A stretch of 6,045 nt of DNA. Origin: Alphaproteobacteria bacterium (GTDB lineage Bacteria > Pseudomonadota > Alphaproteobacteria > Paracaedibacterales > CAIULA01). The stretch lies in assembly GCA_019751935.1 (NCBI GenBank), contig JAIEMR010000190.1:1-6045 (forward strand), in the 5' to 3' direction. Below are positions 1 through 5,957 of the stretch, one piece after another (position 1 is the first letter of the stretch; each line of letters begins with the position of its first letter). The position numbers and the translations under genes were made by a program. Under the pieces are notes generated by a model that saw nothing but the letters and a program-made list of their open reading frames with translations, searched no databases and was not told where the DNA came from.

Positions 1-150
1 ATAGATCATGCGACCACGATGTTTCATGCAGCATCTCATCCTAAAAGTTTTCTTTCGCTTGGCAGTGCCGATCACCTTATAACTAATAAGGTCGATGCGG
101 AGTTTATAGCTGACGTCATTGCATCGTGGAGTGGGAGATATATAAAGTAA
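1..150 (+). CDS. Alpha/beta hydrolase, C-terminal fragment (OsmC-associated type)
   Basis: Frame 1 is open from the window edge to TAA at 148-150 and gives the last 49 residues of a protein that begins outside the window. The visible sequence includes FHAASHPKSFLSLGSADHL, followed by a helix ending DVIASWSGRYIK. The pattern HPKSF.SL..ADHL followed by VIA.W..RY is what I know from the end of the hydrolase domain in bifunctional alpha/beta hydrolase-OsmC proteins. The His of ADHL sits where the catalytic His of the Ser-Asp-His triad is expected. In the fused proteins an OsmC peroxidase domain follows at this point; here there is a stop codon, so the protein is either hydrolase-only or has lost its OsmC part. 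It lies 61 bp upstream of lpdA on the same strand with no obvious terminator between, so co-transcription is possible. The substrate cannot be inferred. Family assignment rests on a short tail and is moderately sure. Confidence 0.65.
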   Translation: MDHATTMFHAASHPKSFLSLGSADHLITNKVDAEFIADVIASWSGRYIK

Positions 151-211
151 ATCAATATTTACTCATCACCCTTATCTTCCATCTGACAACCTTTCATTTA
201 GGACTTACAAC

Positions 212-1978
212 ATGCAGTTAAAAGAAATTCTCATACCAGACATCGGCAATATTGATATCGTCGATGTTATTGAAGTGCTAGTCAAGGTCGGAGATGTTAT
301 AGCCCAAGGCACAACAGTGGTAACAGTCGAATCAGAAAAGGCCTCTATTGATATTCCATCACCCTATGCAGGCTCTATAAAAGAAATCAAAGTTAAAGTG
401 GGTGATAAAGTCGCCAAAGGCTCTTTGATTTTACTGGTAGAAGCTGAGGCAACTGTAAGTGCGCCAGTTCAAGCTGAACCTGCTCCAGCGGCTGCTGCAA
501 CTGTCACCCAGTCACCAGTACCTGTAGTAACTCCAACGCCGGCTGTGGCAACGGGGGATAATGATTTAACGACTCAAGTGGTTGTGTTGGGTTCTGGCCC
601 GGGTGGCTATACTGCGGCTTTCCGTGCGGCAGATTTGGGCTTAAAAGTGGTACTAATTGAGCGCTATTCTACCCTTGGTGGTGTATGCCTAAATGTCGGT
701 TGTATCCCTTCTAAAGCTTTATTGCATACAGCCAAAGTGATCACTGAGGCAGAAGAGACAGCACATCATGGCTTAACCTTTGGCAAACCAAATATTGATT
801 TAGATAAATTGCGTGATTGGAAAGCCAACGAAGTCGTTGGCAAACTTACAGGCGGCTTAGCGGGTATGGCAAAGCAACGCGGTGTGACGGTTGTGCAAGG
901 CGTGGGTAAGTTTACCAGCCCTAATCAAATCGCAGTGACTGCCGCTGATGGTAAGGTGACCAAGGTTGGTTTTGAAAACGCCATTATTGCTGCTGGTTCG
1001 CAAGCGACTAAATTCCCAGGAGCGCCAGAAGATGAGCGTATTATGGATTCCACAGGCGCGTTGGCTTTGGCGGATATTCCAAAACGTATGTTAGTGATTG
1101 GCGGCGGGATTATCGGCCTTGAAATGGGTACGGTGTATGACGCACTTGGCACAAAAGTCAGTGTCGTAGAGTTTATGGATGGTCTAATCACAGGTTGCGA
1201 CCGTGATTTGGTGCGCCCATTGCAAAAGCGTATGGAAAAGCGTTTTGAAAGTATTATGCTTTCGACTAAAGTTTCAAAAATTGAAGCGAAAAAAGACGGT
1301 ATTCATGTTTCGTTTGAAGGTGAAGCAGCCCCTAAAGAAACGCAAGTGTATGACCGCGTATTAGTGTCAATCGGACGCCGCCCCAACGGTAAAAATATCG
1401 GAGCAGAAAACGCAGGGGTGACGGTGGATGACCGTGGCTTTATTGCGGTAGATAAGCAAATGCGCACCAACGTACCGCATATTTTCGCGATTGGCGACAT
1501 TGTTGGTCAACCTATGTTGGCACATAAGGCCACGCATGAAGCTAAAGTGGCAGCGGAAGTCATCGCTGGTCATAAAGTGGAGTTTGTTGCTAGCGTGATT
1601 CCAAGCGTGGCCTACACTGACCCTGAAGTCGCTTGGGTGGGCATGACCGAAACCGAAGCTAAGGCCAAAGGTATCGAGATTGAAAAAGCCAGCTTCCCAT
1701 GGGCGGCGAGTGGCCGTGCGCTTTCAATTGCACGAACTGAAGGCACGACTAAGCTGATTTTTGATAAAGACAGCCATCGTGTCATTGGTGCAGGCATTGT
1801 CGGTATCAATGCGGGTGAGTTATTGGCTGAAGCTGTATTGGCAATTGAAATGGGTGCTGATGCGCACAACCTTGGACTCACCATTCACGCACATCCAACC
1901 TTATCAGAAACTATATGTTTTGCGGCGGAGGTGATGGAGGGGACCATCACAGATATGCCGCCGCCAAAAAAACGTTAA
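212..1978 (+). CDS. lpdA: Dihydrolipoyl dehydrogenase (E3) with N-terminal lipoyl domain
   Basis: This 588-residue flavoprotein reoxidises dihydrolipoamide with NAD+ and serves as E3 of 2-oxoacid dehydrogenase complexes in the cytoplasm. Residues 1-77 form a lipoyl domain with the lipoylated lysine predicted at K43 (ESEKAS). Residues 78-118 are an Ala/Pro/Val/Thr-rich swinging linker. The E3 core follows: FAD-binding GSGPGG (127-132), redox disulfide C159/C164 in GGVCLNVGCIPSK, NAD-binding GGGIIGLE (297-304), second FAD motif IFAIGD (424-429), and the catalytic His-Glu pair H561/E566 in HPTLSE near the C terminus. All key residues are present and the length suits the lipoyl-fused E3 type known in Neisseria and many betaproteobacteria. 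AGGA at 200-203, 8 nt before ATG, supports the start. aceE/aceF are not next to it in the window; its upstream neighbour is the hydrolase. The residues that decide the enzyme identity are unambiguous; which complex it serves is not. Confidence 0.96.
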   Translation: MQLKEILIPDIGNIDIVDVIEVLVKVGDVIAQGTTVVTVESEKASIDIPSPYAGSIKEIKVKVGDKVAKGSLILLVEAEATVSAPVQAEPAPAAAATVTQSPVPVVTPTPAVATGDNDLTTQVVVLGSGPGGYTAAFRAADLGLKVVLIERYSTLGGVCLNVGCIPSKALLHTAKVITEAEETAHHGLTFGKPNIDLDKLRDWKANEVVGKLTGGLAGMAKQRGVTVVQGVGKFTSPNQIAVTAADGKVTKVGFENAIIAAGSQATKFPGAPEDERIMDSTGALALADIPKRMLVIGGGIIGLEMGTVYDALGTKVSVVEFMDGLITGCDRDLVRPLQKRMEKRFESIMLSTKVSKIEAKKDGIHVSFEGEAAPKETQVYDRVLVSIGRRPNGKNIGAENAGVTVDDRGFIAVDKQMRTNVPHIFAIGDIVGQPMLAHKATHEAKVAAEVIAGHKVEFVASVIPSVAYTDPEVAWVGMTETEAKAKGIEIEKASFPWAASGRALSIARTEGTTKLIFDKDSHRVIGAGIVGINAGELLAEAVLAIEMGADAHNLGLTIHAHPTLSETICFAAEVMEGTITDMPPPKKR

Positions 1979-2006
1979 TCAGGAGTTATATATGTCATGA
2001 AATGAA

Positions 2007-2045
2007 AATAAGCTGATGTCGTGTCCTAGCATGCTTCGGCTTATT
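2007..2045. terminator. Hairpin between convergent lpdA and tetR, likely bidirectional terminator
   Basis: AATAAGCTGA (2007-2016) pairs with TTCGGCTTATT (2035-2045) through about 10 pairs including one G-U, leaving a loop of roughly 18 nt. It lies between the lpdA stop and the end of the minus-strand regulator gene. On the minus strand the stem is followed by a T-rich run (TTATTTTCATTT), so it looks better as the terminator of the regulator gene. On the plus strand the tail is only CTTATT. Assigned from structure and position only. Confidence 0.5.
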
Positions 2046-2085
2046 ATGTGGCGGCATTCAACCTTAAATGGGTAACTAAAAATAC

Positions 2086-2703
2086 TTAATGTTCATTATT
2101 CATCGTAAGCAGAGGTTTTAGAACTGTAGATGCAAATCTACACGATGCTAGTAAATCCAATTTGGATGCTCCATCTTTAGCTCGTAATGCCAGTCCATGC
2201 ACAAATGTAAGGTAAAACTCAGCCAATCTATCTGGTTTTGCATCCTTGATTATCTGATTTTCTACCAATGCTCGGGAAAATCTCTTTTCCAAGGCGGATT
2301 TGTAAAGTTGCCTTAATTGTTTAAGATGGACTACATGCTCATGATGTTCTGGGGCACAGTTTATAGCAGCTGTCATTATCAAACAGCCAGAGGCCATTCC
2401 TAGACTAAGAAACAAACTCACCTCTTCCTCCAGCATTTTCTCAAGTGCGTTTTCTATATCATCTACTTCATTAAGCTTCTTTAAAGGCCCTTTCTCTAGT
2501 AACTCTAAATACAGTTCAACCGTTTTGTTGAATAAGCTATCTTTGTTTCCAAAAGCACCATAAATGCTAGGCGCCTTCATTCCAAGGGATTCTATCAAGT
2601 CACTCATCGTCGTACCTTCATAGCCTTTACTACAAAAAACGAGCATGGCTTTTTTCAAGGAATCATCCAGATCATAGCGTCTAGGTCGCCCAGCTTTTGT
2701 CAT
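2086..2703 (-). CDS. TetR/AcrR-family transcriptional regulator
   Basis: With ATG at 2703 the protein has 205 residues, the usual TetR size. The N-terminal domain (about 5-65) starts with GRPRRYD, has the helix LKKAMLVFCSKGYEGTT, and a helix-turn-helix at about 31-51 whose recognition helix is around KAPSIYGAFGNKDSLF. The rest is the helical ligand-binding and dimer domain, with a GCLIMTAAINCAPE segment typical of a TetR subgroup; the ligand cannot be read from it. A TTG codon at 2733 would add ten residues, but family alignment (GRPR near residue 5) favours 2703; neither start has a good Shine-Dalgarno sequence. It is divergent from the small exported-protein gene, and the shared region carries two related palindromes, one over its own probable -10 TATAAT (2736-2741). 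This suggests autoregulation and control of the neighbour, by family analogy as a repressor. Confidence 0.9.
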   Translation of the reverse strand: MTKAGRPRRYDLDDSLKKAMLVFCSKGYEGTTMSDLIESLGMKAPSIYGAFGNKDSLFNKTVELYLELLEKGPLKKLNEVDDIENALEKMLEEEVSLFLSLGMASGCLIMTAAINCAPEHHEHVVHLKQLRQLYKSALEKRFSRALVENQIIKDAKPDRLAEFYLTFVHGLALRAKDGASKLDLLASCRFASTVLKPLLTMNNEH

Positions 2704-2736
2704 AAGTAACCACACATAATATTTAGAATCCAAATA

Positions 2737-2754
2737 TTATAACTCAGATTATAA
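2737..2754. promoter_or_regulatory. Putative TetR operator, regulator-proximal
   Basis: TTATAA-ctcaga-TTATAA is an inverted repeat. Its core TAACTCAGATTA (2740-2751) matches TAATACAGATTA of the distal palindrome at 10 of 12 positions (pattern TAAnnCAGATTA). It overlaps a minus-strand TATAAT (2736-2741) that, with TCAACA (2760-2765) at 18 bp, could be the regulator's own promoter. Occupancy would then cause autorepression. Inferred from sequence symmetry and repetition. Confidence 0.5.
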
Positions 2755-2761
2755 ATTTATG

Positions 2762-2790
2762 TTGACAATGATCTGCGCCCATATAATAAT
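2762..2790 (+). promoter_or_regulatory. Sigma70-type promoter for the small exported-protein gene
   Basis: A perfect -35 TTGACA (2762-2767) is followed after 17 bp by AATAAT (2785-2790), five of six matches to the -10 consensus. A perfect TATAAT at 2782-2787 is also present but at a 14-bp spacing. Transcription would begin near 2797 and leave a leader of about 74 nt before the ATG at 2871. The -10 lies at the edge of the long palindrome (2785-2810), so a bound repressor would block it directly. Confidence 0.65.
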
Positions 2791-2810
2791 GTAATACAGA
2801 TTACATTATT
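2785..2810. promoter_or_regulatory. Perfect 11-bp-arm palindrome, putative TetR operator
   Basis: AATAATGTAAT (2785-2795) and ATTACATTATT (2800-2810) are exact reverse complements around a 4-bp spacer ACAG. The length suits a dimeric repressor, and the site overlaps the -10 and probable start point of the plus-strand promoter. Its centre is 52 bp from the centre of the proximal core, about five turns of B-DNA, placing both sites on the same face of the helix. The adjacent TetR gene is the natural candidate to bind it; that link is inference. Confidence 0.7.
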
Positions 2811-2870
2811 GGTTTGAAAATAAAATTTTCACTGATAATTTTCTATTTTATTTATTTAAAGGTAAGCATC

Positions 2871-3113
2871 ATGATTAAAAAATCTATCTTAGTAGTTTCG
2901 TTATTAGCCCTAAGCACAAGCATTACTGCACTAGCTTCAGACAACAGTACCGATCTCACAACCAATATATTTATTCAAGAAGTAATTCTTGGGAAATGGA
3001 GTCCTGTCATTAGTTCCACATCAAATAATATGAAAAGTTCTCCAATAAATAATAGTAAGCAGTGGAAGGAGGCATCAGAGTTGTATACAAATCAATTTTC
3101 TTCTAAATATTGA
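2871..3113 (+). CDS. Small exported protein of unknown function
   Basis: The 80-residue protein begins MIKKSILVVSLLALSTSITALAS, a textbook signal peptide with a basic start, hydrophobic core and an ALA cleavage site after residue 22. The mature part would be about 58 residues, polar, rich in Ser/Asn/Thr, without cysteines, and ends QFSSKY. The start at 2871 is chosen because AAGG (2859-2862) lies 8 nt upstream; the frame is open back to a TTG at 2814, but that extension would spoil the signal peptide. I recognise no family. It is the first gene behind the operator-controlled promoter and divergent from the TetR gene, so it is probably the regulator's main target. Periplasmic or secreted location is inferred from the signal peptide. 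Confidence 0.75.
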   Translation: MIKKSILVVSLLALSTSITALASDNSTDLTTNIFIQEVILGKWSPVISSTSNNMKSSPINNSKQWKEASELYTNQFSSKY

Positions 3114-3143
3114 TTTTTTTATAAAGATTAAAACATCGCTGGA

Positions 3144-3179
3144 AATTTCTGGCTTATTGAAATCTATAAGCCAGAAATT
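3144..3179. repeat. Perfect 14-bp inverted repeat (hairpin)
   Basis: AATTTCTGGCTTAT (3144-3157) and ATAAGCCAGAAATT (3166-3179) are exact reverse complements with an 8-nt loop. It lies 30 bp after the small exported-protein gene and 21 bp before the next one. It could end the first transcript or stabilise its 3' end, but no clear T-run follows on the plus strand (AATCCCTCCTTTT). Its CCAGAAATTAAT segment (3171-3182) also occurs in the transposon-end repeat at 5933-5944 on the opposite strand. Confidence 0.6.
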
Positions 3180-3200
3180 AATCCCTCCTTTTCGATGTGA

Positions 3201-3860
3201 GTGAAAAATTTAAAATCGCATTTAATAATGCAAATTTGTTTAATTTGGTTCTTATTAATCCTATGTTCCGTTGAGGTTAATGCAAACTATACATTAGTAC
3301 ATTCATTAGTATGGAAATTCATAGATGAGAGGCTAGTAGTTGAAAGACTTGGTAGTGTTAACGCGACTACTACGTATAATGGCCACTCTTATAAGGCTGG
3401 ACTAACTATCGCTTCTAGAGTACCTATTAAAAGACCCCAGCTCGATCATAATAAAAATATAAAATTAATACACCAAGCCTTAATCTCTCAAAAAATAGCA
3501 CCCCACCCTATATATTGTACGAAGGAATGTTTTAAAGCTTCCCTAGGTAGTAACGCTCTGGATTCTGCATTAATCTATCGTCTCGAAAGATTCAAAATCC
3601 CATTGAGTCTTTTTAACTTCCAAGCAAGCAATGTTACCCTTTACTCCAAATTTCAGAAATATATCGGAGACTATGAGCCGCGAATACTAGAGTCATGGGG
3701 GCAGAATGACCCGTTTTTTTTTGTCCCAGCGCAAAGGTTGCATGGACGTACAAGAAGGATGCGCAGTGAACGGAAGTCAGCCTACACGTTCTCATGTGTG
3801 ATTCATAGTGGAGTTGGAGTTGCCCCTTTACACGGACAGTTTTCACATCAGCTAAGCTGA
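3201..3860 (+). CDS. Hypothetical exported protein, possibly with a foreign C-terminal tail
   Basis: The frame encodes up to 219 residues from GTG at 3201. The first 28 residues (MKNLKSHLIMQICLIWFLLI, then LCSVEVNA) look like a signal peptide cleaved after VNA. Residues 29 to about 165 are a soluble region with two cysteines (C106, C110) and no motif that I recognise. From about residue 165 the DNA changes from AT-rich to mixed composition. The protein becomes Arg-rich and low in plausibility (HGRTRRMRSERK), right after a run of nine T (3714-3722). The natural C terminus may have been lost by insertion or deletion, or the frame shifted. No good Shine-Dalgarno sequence precedes the GTG; ATG at 3228 (residue 10) is an alternative. 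It could be co-expressed with the small exported gene upstream if the hairpin between them is leaky. Reality of the gene is moderately likely; its intact state is doubtful. Confidence 0.5.
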   Translation: MKNLKSHLIMQICLIWFLLILCSVEVNANYTLVHSLVWKFIDERLVVERLGSVNATTTYNGHSYKAGLTIASRVPIKRPQLDHNKNIKLIHQALISQKIAPHPIYCTKECFKASLGSNALDSALIYRLERFKIPLSLFNFQASNVTLYSKFQKYIGDYEPRILESWGQNDPFFFVPAQRLHGRTRRMRSERKSAYTFSCVIHSGVGVAPLHGQFSHQLS

Positions 3861-3991
3861 GGCTCAGGAATGGGATTTGAAAATGGAGAGTACCCAACTC
3901 AGATTTGCCCTCAAGAACACTTTCTAATCATGTAAAAAGGTAATTTAACTTGCACTTCAACTAAGGCAAAGATTATTTTGGCGTACATTTT
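3690..3991. other. Region of foreign character without a convincing gene
   Basis: This stretch covers the doubtful tail of the exported-protein frame and the spacer up to the end of the tnsE-like gene. It is less AT-rich than the DNA on its left at first, and contains a T9 run (3714-3722), a palindrome TCAGCT-A-AGCTGA (3848-3860) and the overlapping CTGAG-G-CTCAG (3857-3867). Short frames exist on both strands, but none resembles a known protein to me. It may be a remnant of an insertion element or an old recombination junction. I could not match its ends to any element with confidence. Confidence 0.3.
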
Positions 3992-5821
3992 TCATCCAAT
4001 TGTTATATTTACTTTACCCAAAGCATTTAATACAGCAGCTTCACAAGGAATAGTCTCAAATCCTGCGCTCTTGTGTTGAAACGCACTTGCCATACTAACT
4101 GGGCAATCTCTCAATAAATTTTTAACGATCCCTTTTACATAGCGTATTCTATTCATAAAATATTTTATGACCTCTTCTACTTCTTGCTGACTTTCTGCCT
4201 TAAATATAAAACCTGTGTACGACTCTTCTGAGGAGTACGCTATGCCATCTTCATTTTCAACACTCCTAGGTCTGCGCTGAATCTCTACGATGTAGACAAA
4301 TTGCCCATCAATTCCGATACGTGAAACCAGTATGCCTCTACGTTGTAGTGATCTAGTGTCGAAGTAGGGCCAGTTTCTAATTTCACCTTCTAGATCTTTT
4401 CCAGTCTCTTTAGAAAATGGATTAAGTGCTATGAGATTGGGTTCGCCATTATCCTGATACCCGTTATCAAAAGTGAACCATTCAACAGATTTTATTTGTT
4501 TAGGATATTTTTGCTGGAAATACAACATGGCATTCCACATATCTCTAAGAGCGCCATTTGATTCAAGTTCATTTTTTGCATGAATAGACGCATAACCAAC
4601 ATCCTTTTCTGAGCTGTAAGCATCTCCAGTAGCAAATACAGTTGCTTCTGCCCCATTGGTCAACTCACCTTTTGAGCTTTTGGCTTTTTCTCTGACTACA
4701 TCCTTTATCTCGCGCGGCTTACCAAGTATTACATAACTTGGGTCTTGCACCTCAATTATAGGTGCGCCGTGATCTGGTTCTAAATTTCCAGTTAAGTCTA
4801 TGATTTGAGGTGGTGTTAATATTCTTGCTGGCGCACCATTCCATGCTTTTCCAGCATCGGCGACATCAGCTGGGATATTGGTTTTATTTGTATTGGTTCT
4901 ATCGCGCTCTATAAGAACTCCATTGGGCTCGCTACCACCAAGGATATTGAGTGCAAGGAATGATTTACGATTGTCGAACCAAATACCTTTCACTGAAAGT
5001 TGTGCATCCCCCTGAAACCAAGGCGCTATTTTGGTGAAAATTGGTCTATCGGGTTTGGATGCGTCATATTGGTTAAATATTGAGGTATATATTTGTTTGA
5101 TTACAGCGCCAGTGTAAGCTTTGTCATATTTTGCGTGAGCTAGAAATATTACATCTCCATTGTATAAGCGTTGCTTTAGTTTAACCTTCCACACACTTCC
5201 GTCATCAACCTCACCTTCATCCAGTGGTGCATAGAGTCTTTTGAGTGCTGTGTCAGCATTAATATTAACCTTATCTTCCCAAGGATAAGTCACCAAAACG
5301 CGCTTTAGCTCACCAGAGCACCCATAGCATCGCGCGAAATATTCTAAACATGGAATTACCAACTTTCCTCCAGTCGATAGTGAGAATTCTAGTAGCCAAG
5401 TTCTATCATTACTTTGGTATTCAAGTGGGTAAATGGACTGAATGAATGGCGCAGGTTTTTTATCTGCTGATGCAGATTTAAAGCTATTTGTTTGCCATGT
5501 TCTATACGTGAAATCAACATCAAATATTTCATGCTCAAATTGGGCTTGTTTGATACAGAATCCATCTTTCCAAACACTTCCAATCTTAACTTGGCCTAGC
5601 ATCGTTACTTGAATTTTTTGATGAAAAACCTCTTCTGATAGCCCATCGGCCAAAACTTCTCTAAACGCAACCAACACATGTGGCTGAGTTTCAGCTAGCT
5701 TATTTTTGACTATTCCAACATACCACCATGCTATCCACTCTTTACCATTATTGAGCAATTTTGAATCAAGTCGTGTACTTGAGTTGACTTTAGTAAAGTG
5801 ATGATCAAATGGTATTGTCAT
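3992..5821 (-). CDS. tnsE: TnsE-like Tn7-family transposition protein
   Basis: From ATG at 5821 the product has 609 residues; Tn7 TnsE has about 540. In Tn7, TnsE steers insertion to replicating DNA and mobile plasmids by engaging the sliding clamp and DNA ends together with TnsABC. Similarity recalled from Tn7 TnsE: an N terminus with GKEW at 26-29 (Tn7: HKEW at a like position); IPCLEYFAR at 156-164 (Tn7: IPQLELAR) followed by CYGC; APWFQGDAQLSVKG at 266-279 (Tn7: PPPMQGWKLHVKG) with a D and hydrophobic strand after it; a variable Ser/Asn/Glu-rich middle; and a C-terminal domain from about 410 with GQFVYIVEIQRR at 506-517 (Tn7: GSEFVLLEVD). The frame stays open to ATG 5914, but those 31 extra codons run into the transposon-end repeats and have no Shine-Dalgarno sequence. 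The 5821 start also aligns with the TnsE N terminus. It reads inward from the element end with no other tns gene visible. I saw no clamp-binding motif. Confidence 0.75.
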   Translation of the reverse strand: MTIPFDHHFTKVNSSTRLDSKLLNNGKEWIAWWYVGIVKNKLAETQPHVLVAFREVLADGLSEEVFHQKIQVTMLGQVKIGSVWKDGFCIKQAQFEHEIFDVDFTYRTWQTNSFKSASADKKPAPFIQSIYPLEYQSNDRTWLLEFSLSTGGKLVIPCLEYFARCYGCSGELKRVLVTYPWEDKVNINADTALKRLYAPLDEGEVDDGSVWKVKLKQRLYNGDVIFLAHAKYDKAYTGAVIKQIYTSIFNQYDASKPDRPIFTKIAPWFQGDAQLSVKGIWFDNRKSFLALNILGGSEPNGVLIERDRTNTNKTNIPADVADAGKAWNGAPARILTPPQIIDLTGNLEPDHGAPIIEVQDPSYVILGKPREIKDVVREKAKSSKGELTNGAEATVFATGDAYSSEKDVGYASIHAKNELESNGALRDMWNAMLYFQQKYPKQIKSVEWFTFDNGYQDNGEPNLIALNPFSKETGKDLEGEIRNWPYFDTRSLQRRGILVSRIGIDGQFVYIVEIQRRPRSVENEDGIAYSSEESYTGFIFKAESQQEVEEVIKYFMNRIRYVKGIVKNLLRDCPVSMASAFQHKSAGFETIPCEAAVLNALGKVNITIG

Positions 5822-5897
5822 AGGCAATACCGAGAAATTCTTGGATTTAATGCTTGGTCTATAAGAGATACATTTTTTTGTTTTTGTTTTACTAGTT

Positions 5898-5952
5898 TCA
5901 GTAACGTGTCGCATCTATTTCTGTAAAGTCGCATTAATTTCTGGAAGTGACA
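5898..5952. mobile_element. Tn7-like transposon end with TnsB-type repeat boxes
   Basis: Two boxes with a 20-bp period are visible: GTCGCATCTATTTCTGTAAA (5908-5927) and GTCGCATTAATTTCTGGAAG (5928-5947), identical at 16 of 20 positions. A third, weaker copy (GTTACTGAAA on the minus strand, 5905-5896) may lie inside them. The outer box ends in GTGACA at 5952, so the element read from outside begins TGTCAC, consistent with the TGT...ACA termini of the Tn7 group. Arrays of roughly 20-bp TnsB sites at the ends are a hallmark of that group. Abrupt comM coding sequence starts at the next base. An IS21-type end was considered but fits less well, given the TnsE-like neighbour and the comM target. Confidence 0.75.
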
Positions 5953-5957
5953 ACCGC
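5953..5957. repeat. Presumed 5-bp target-site duplication ACCGC
   Basis: ACCGC follows the last base of the transposon end and is also the last five bases of the comM fragment (GCGGT on the coding strand, Gly-Gly of VGGG). Tn7-group elements duplicate 5 bp, and ACCGC is, as I recall, the duplication reported for Tn6022/AbaR-type insertions in comM. The partner copy at the other end of the element is outside the window, so the duplication itself is not seen. Confidence 0.6.

Noticed and set aside
925..1884. Several minus-strand open frames of 65-90 codons inside lpdA
   Set aside because: They lie antisense to a fully supported enzyme gene, have low-complexity products and no start signals; they are shadows of lpdA codon usage.
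2704..2733. TTG start at 2733 for the TetR regulator
   Set aside because: It adds ten residues before the family-typical MTKAGRPRRYD start and would overlap the probable promoter and operator.
2814..2870. TTG start at 2814 for the small exported protein
   Set aside because: It would put an extra hydrophobic stretch before a perfect signal peptide, while ATG 2871 has a well-placed AAGG.
3634..3897. Minus-strand frame of 87 codons opposite the exported-protein tail
   Set aside because: No recognisable motif or ribosome site. It lies in the region of uncertain origin, and I cannot support it as a gene.
5389..5583. Minus-strand frame of 64 codons within the tnsE-like gene
   Set aside because: It overlaps the long gene in another frame and has no features of its own.
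5822..5914. Longer start (ATG at 5914) for the tnsE-like gene
   Set aside because: The extra 31 codons begin inside the transposon-end repeat box, lack a Shine-Dalgarno sequence and do not fit the TnsE N terminus, whereas ATG 5821 places GKEW where Tn7 TnsE has HKEW.
5898..5952. End of an IS21-family element
   Set aside because: IS21 ends also carry repeated boxes and start with TG, but no istA/istB is near, and the TnsE-like neighbour, the TGT...ACA form and the comM ACCGC target all point to the Tn7 group.
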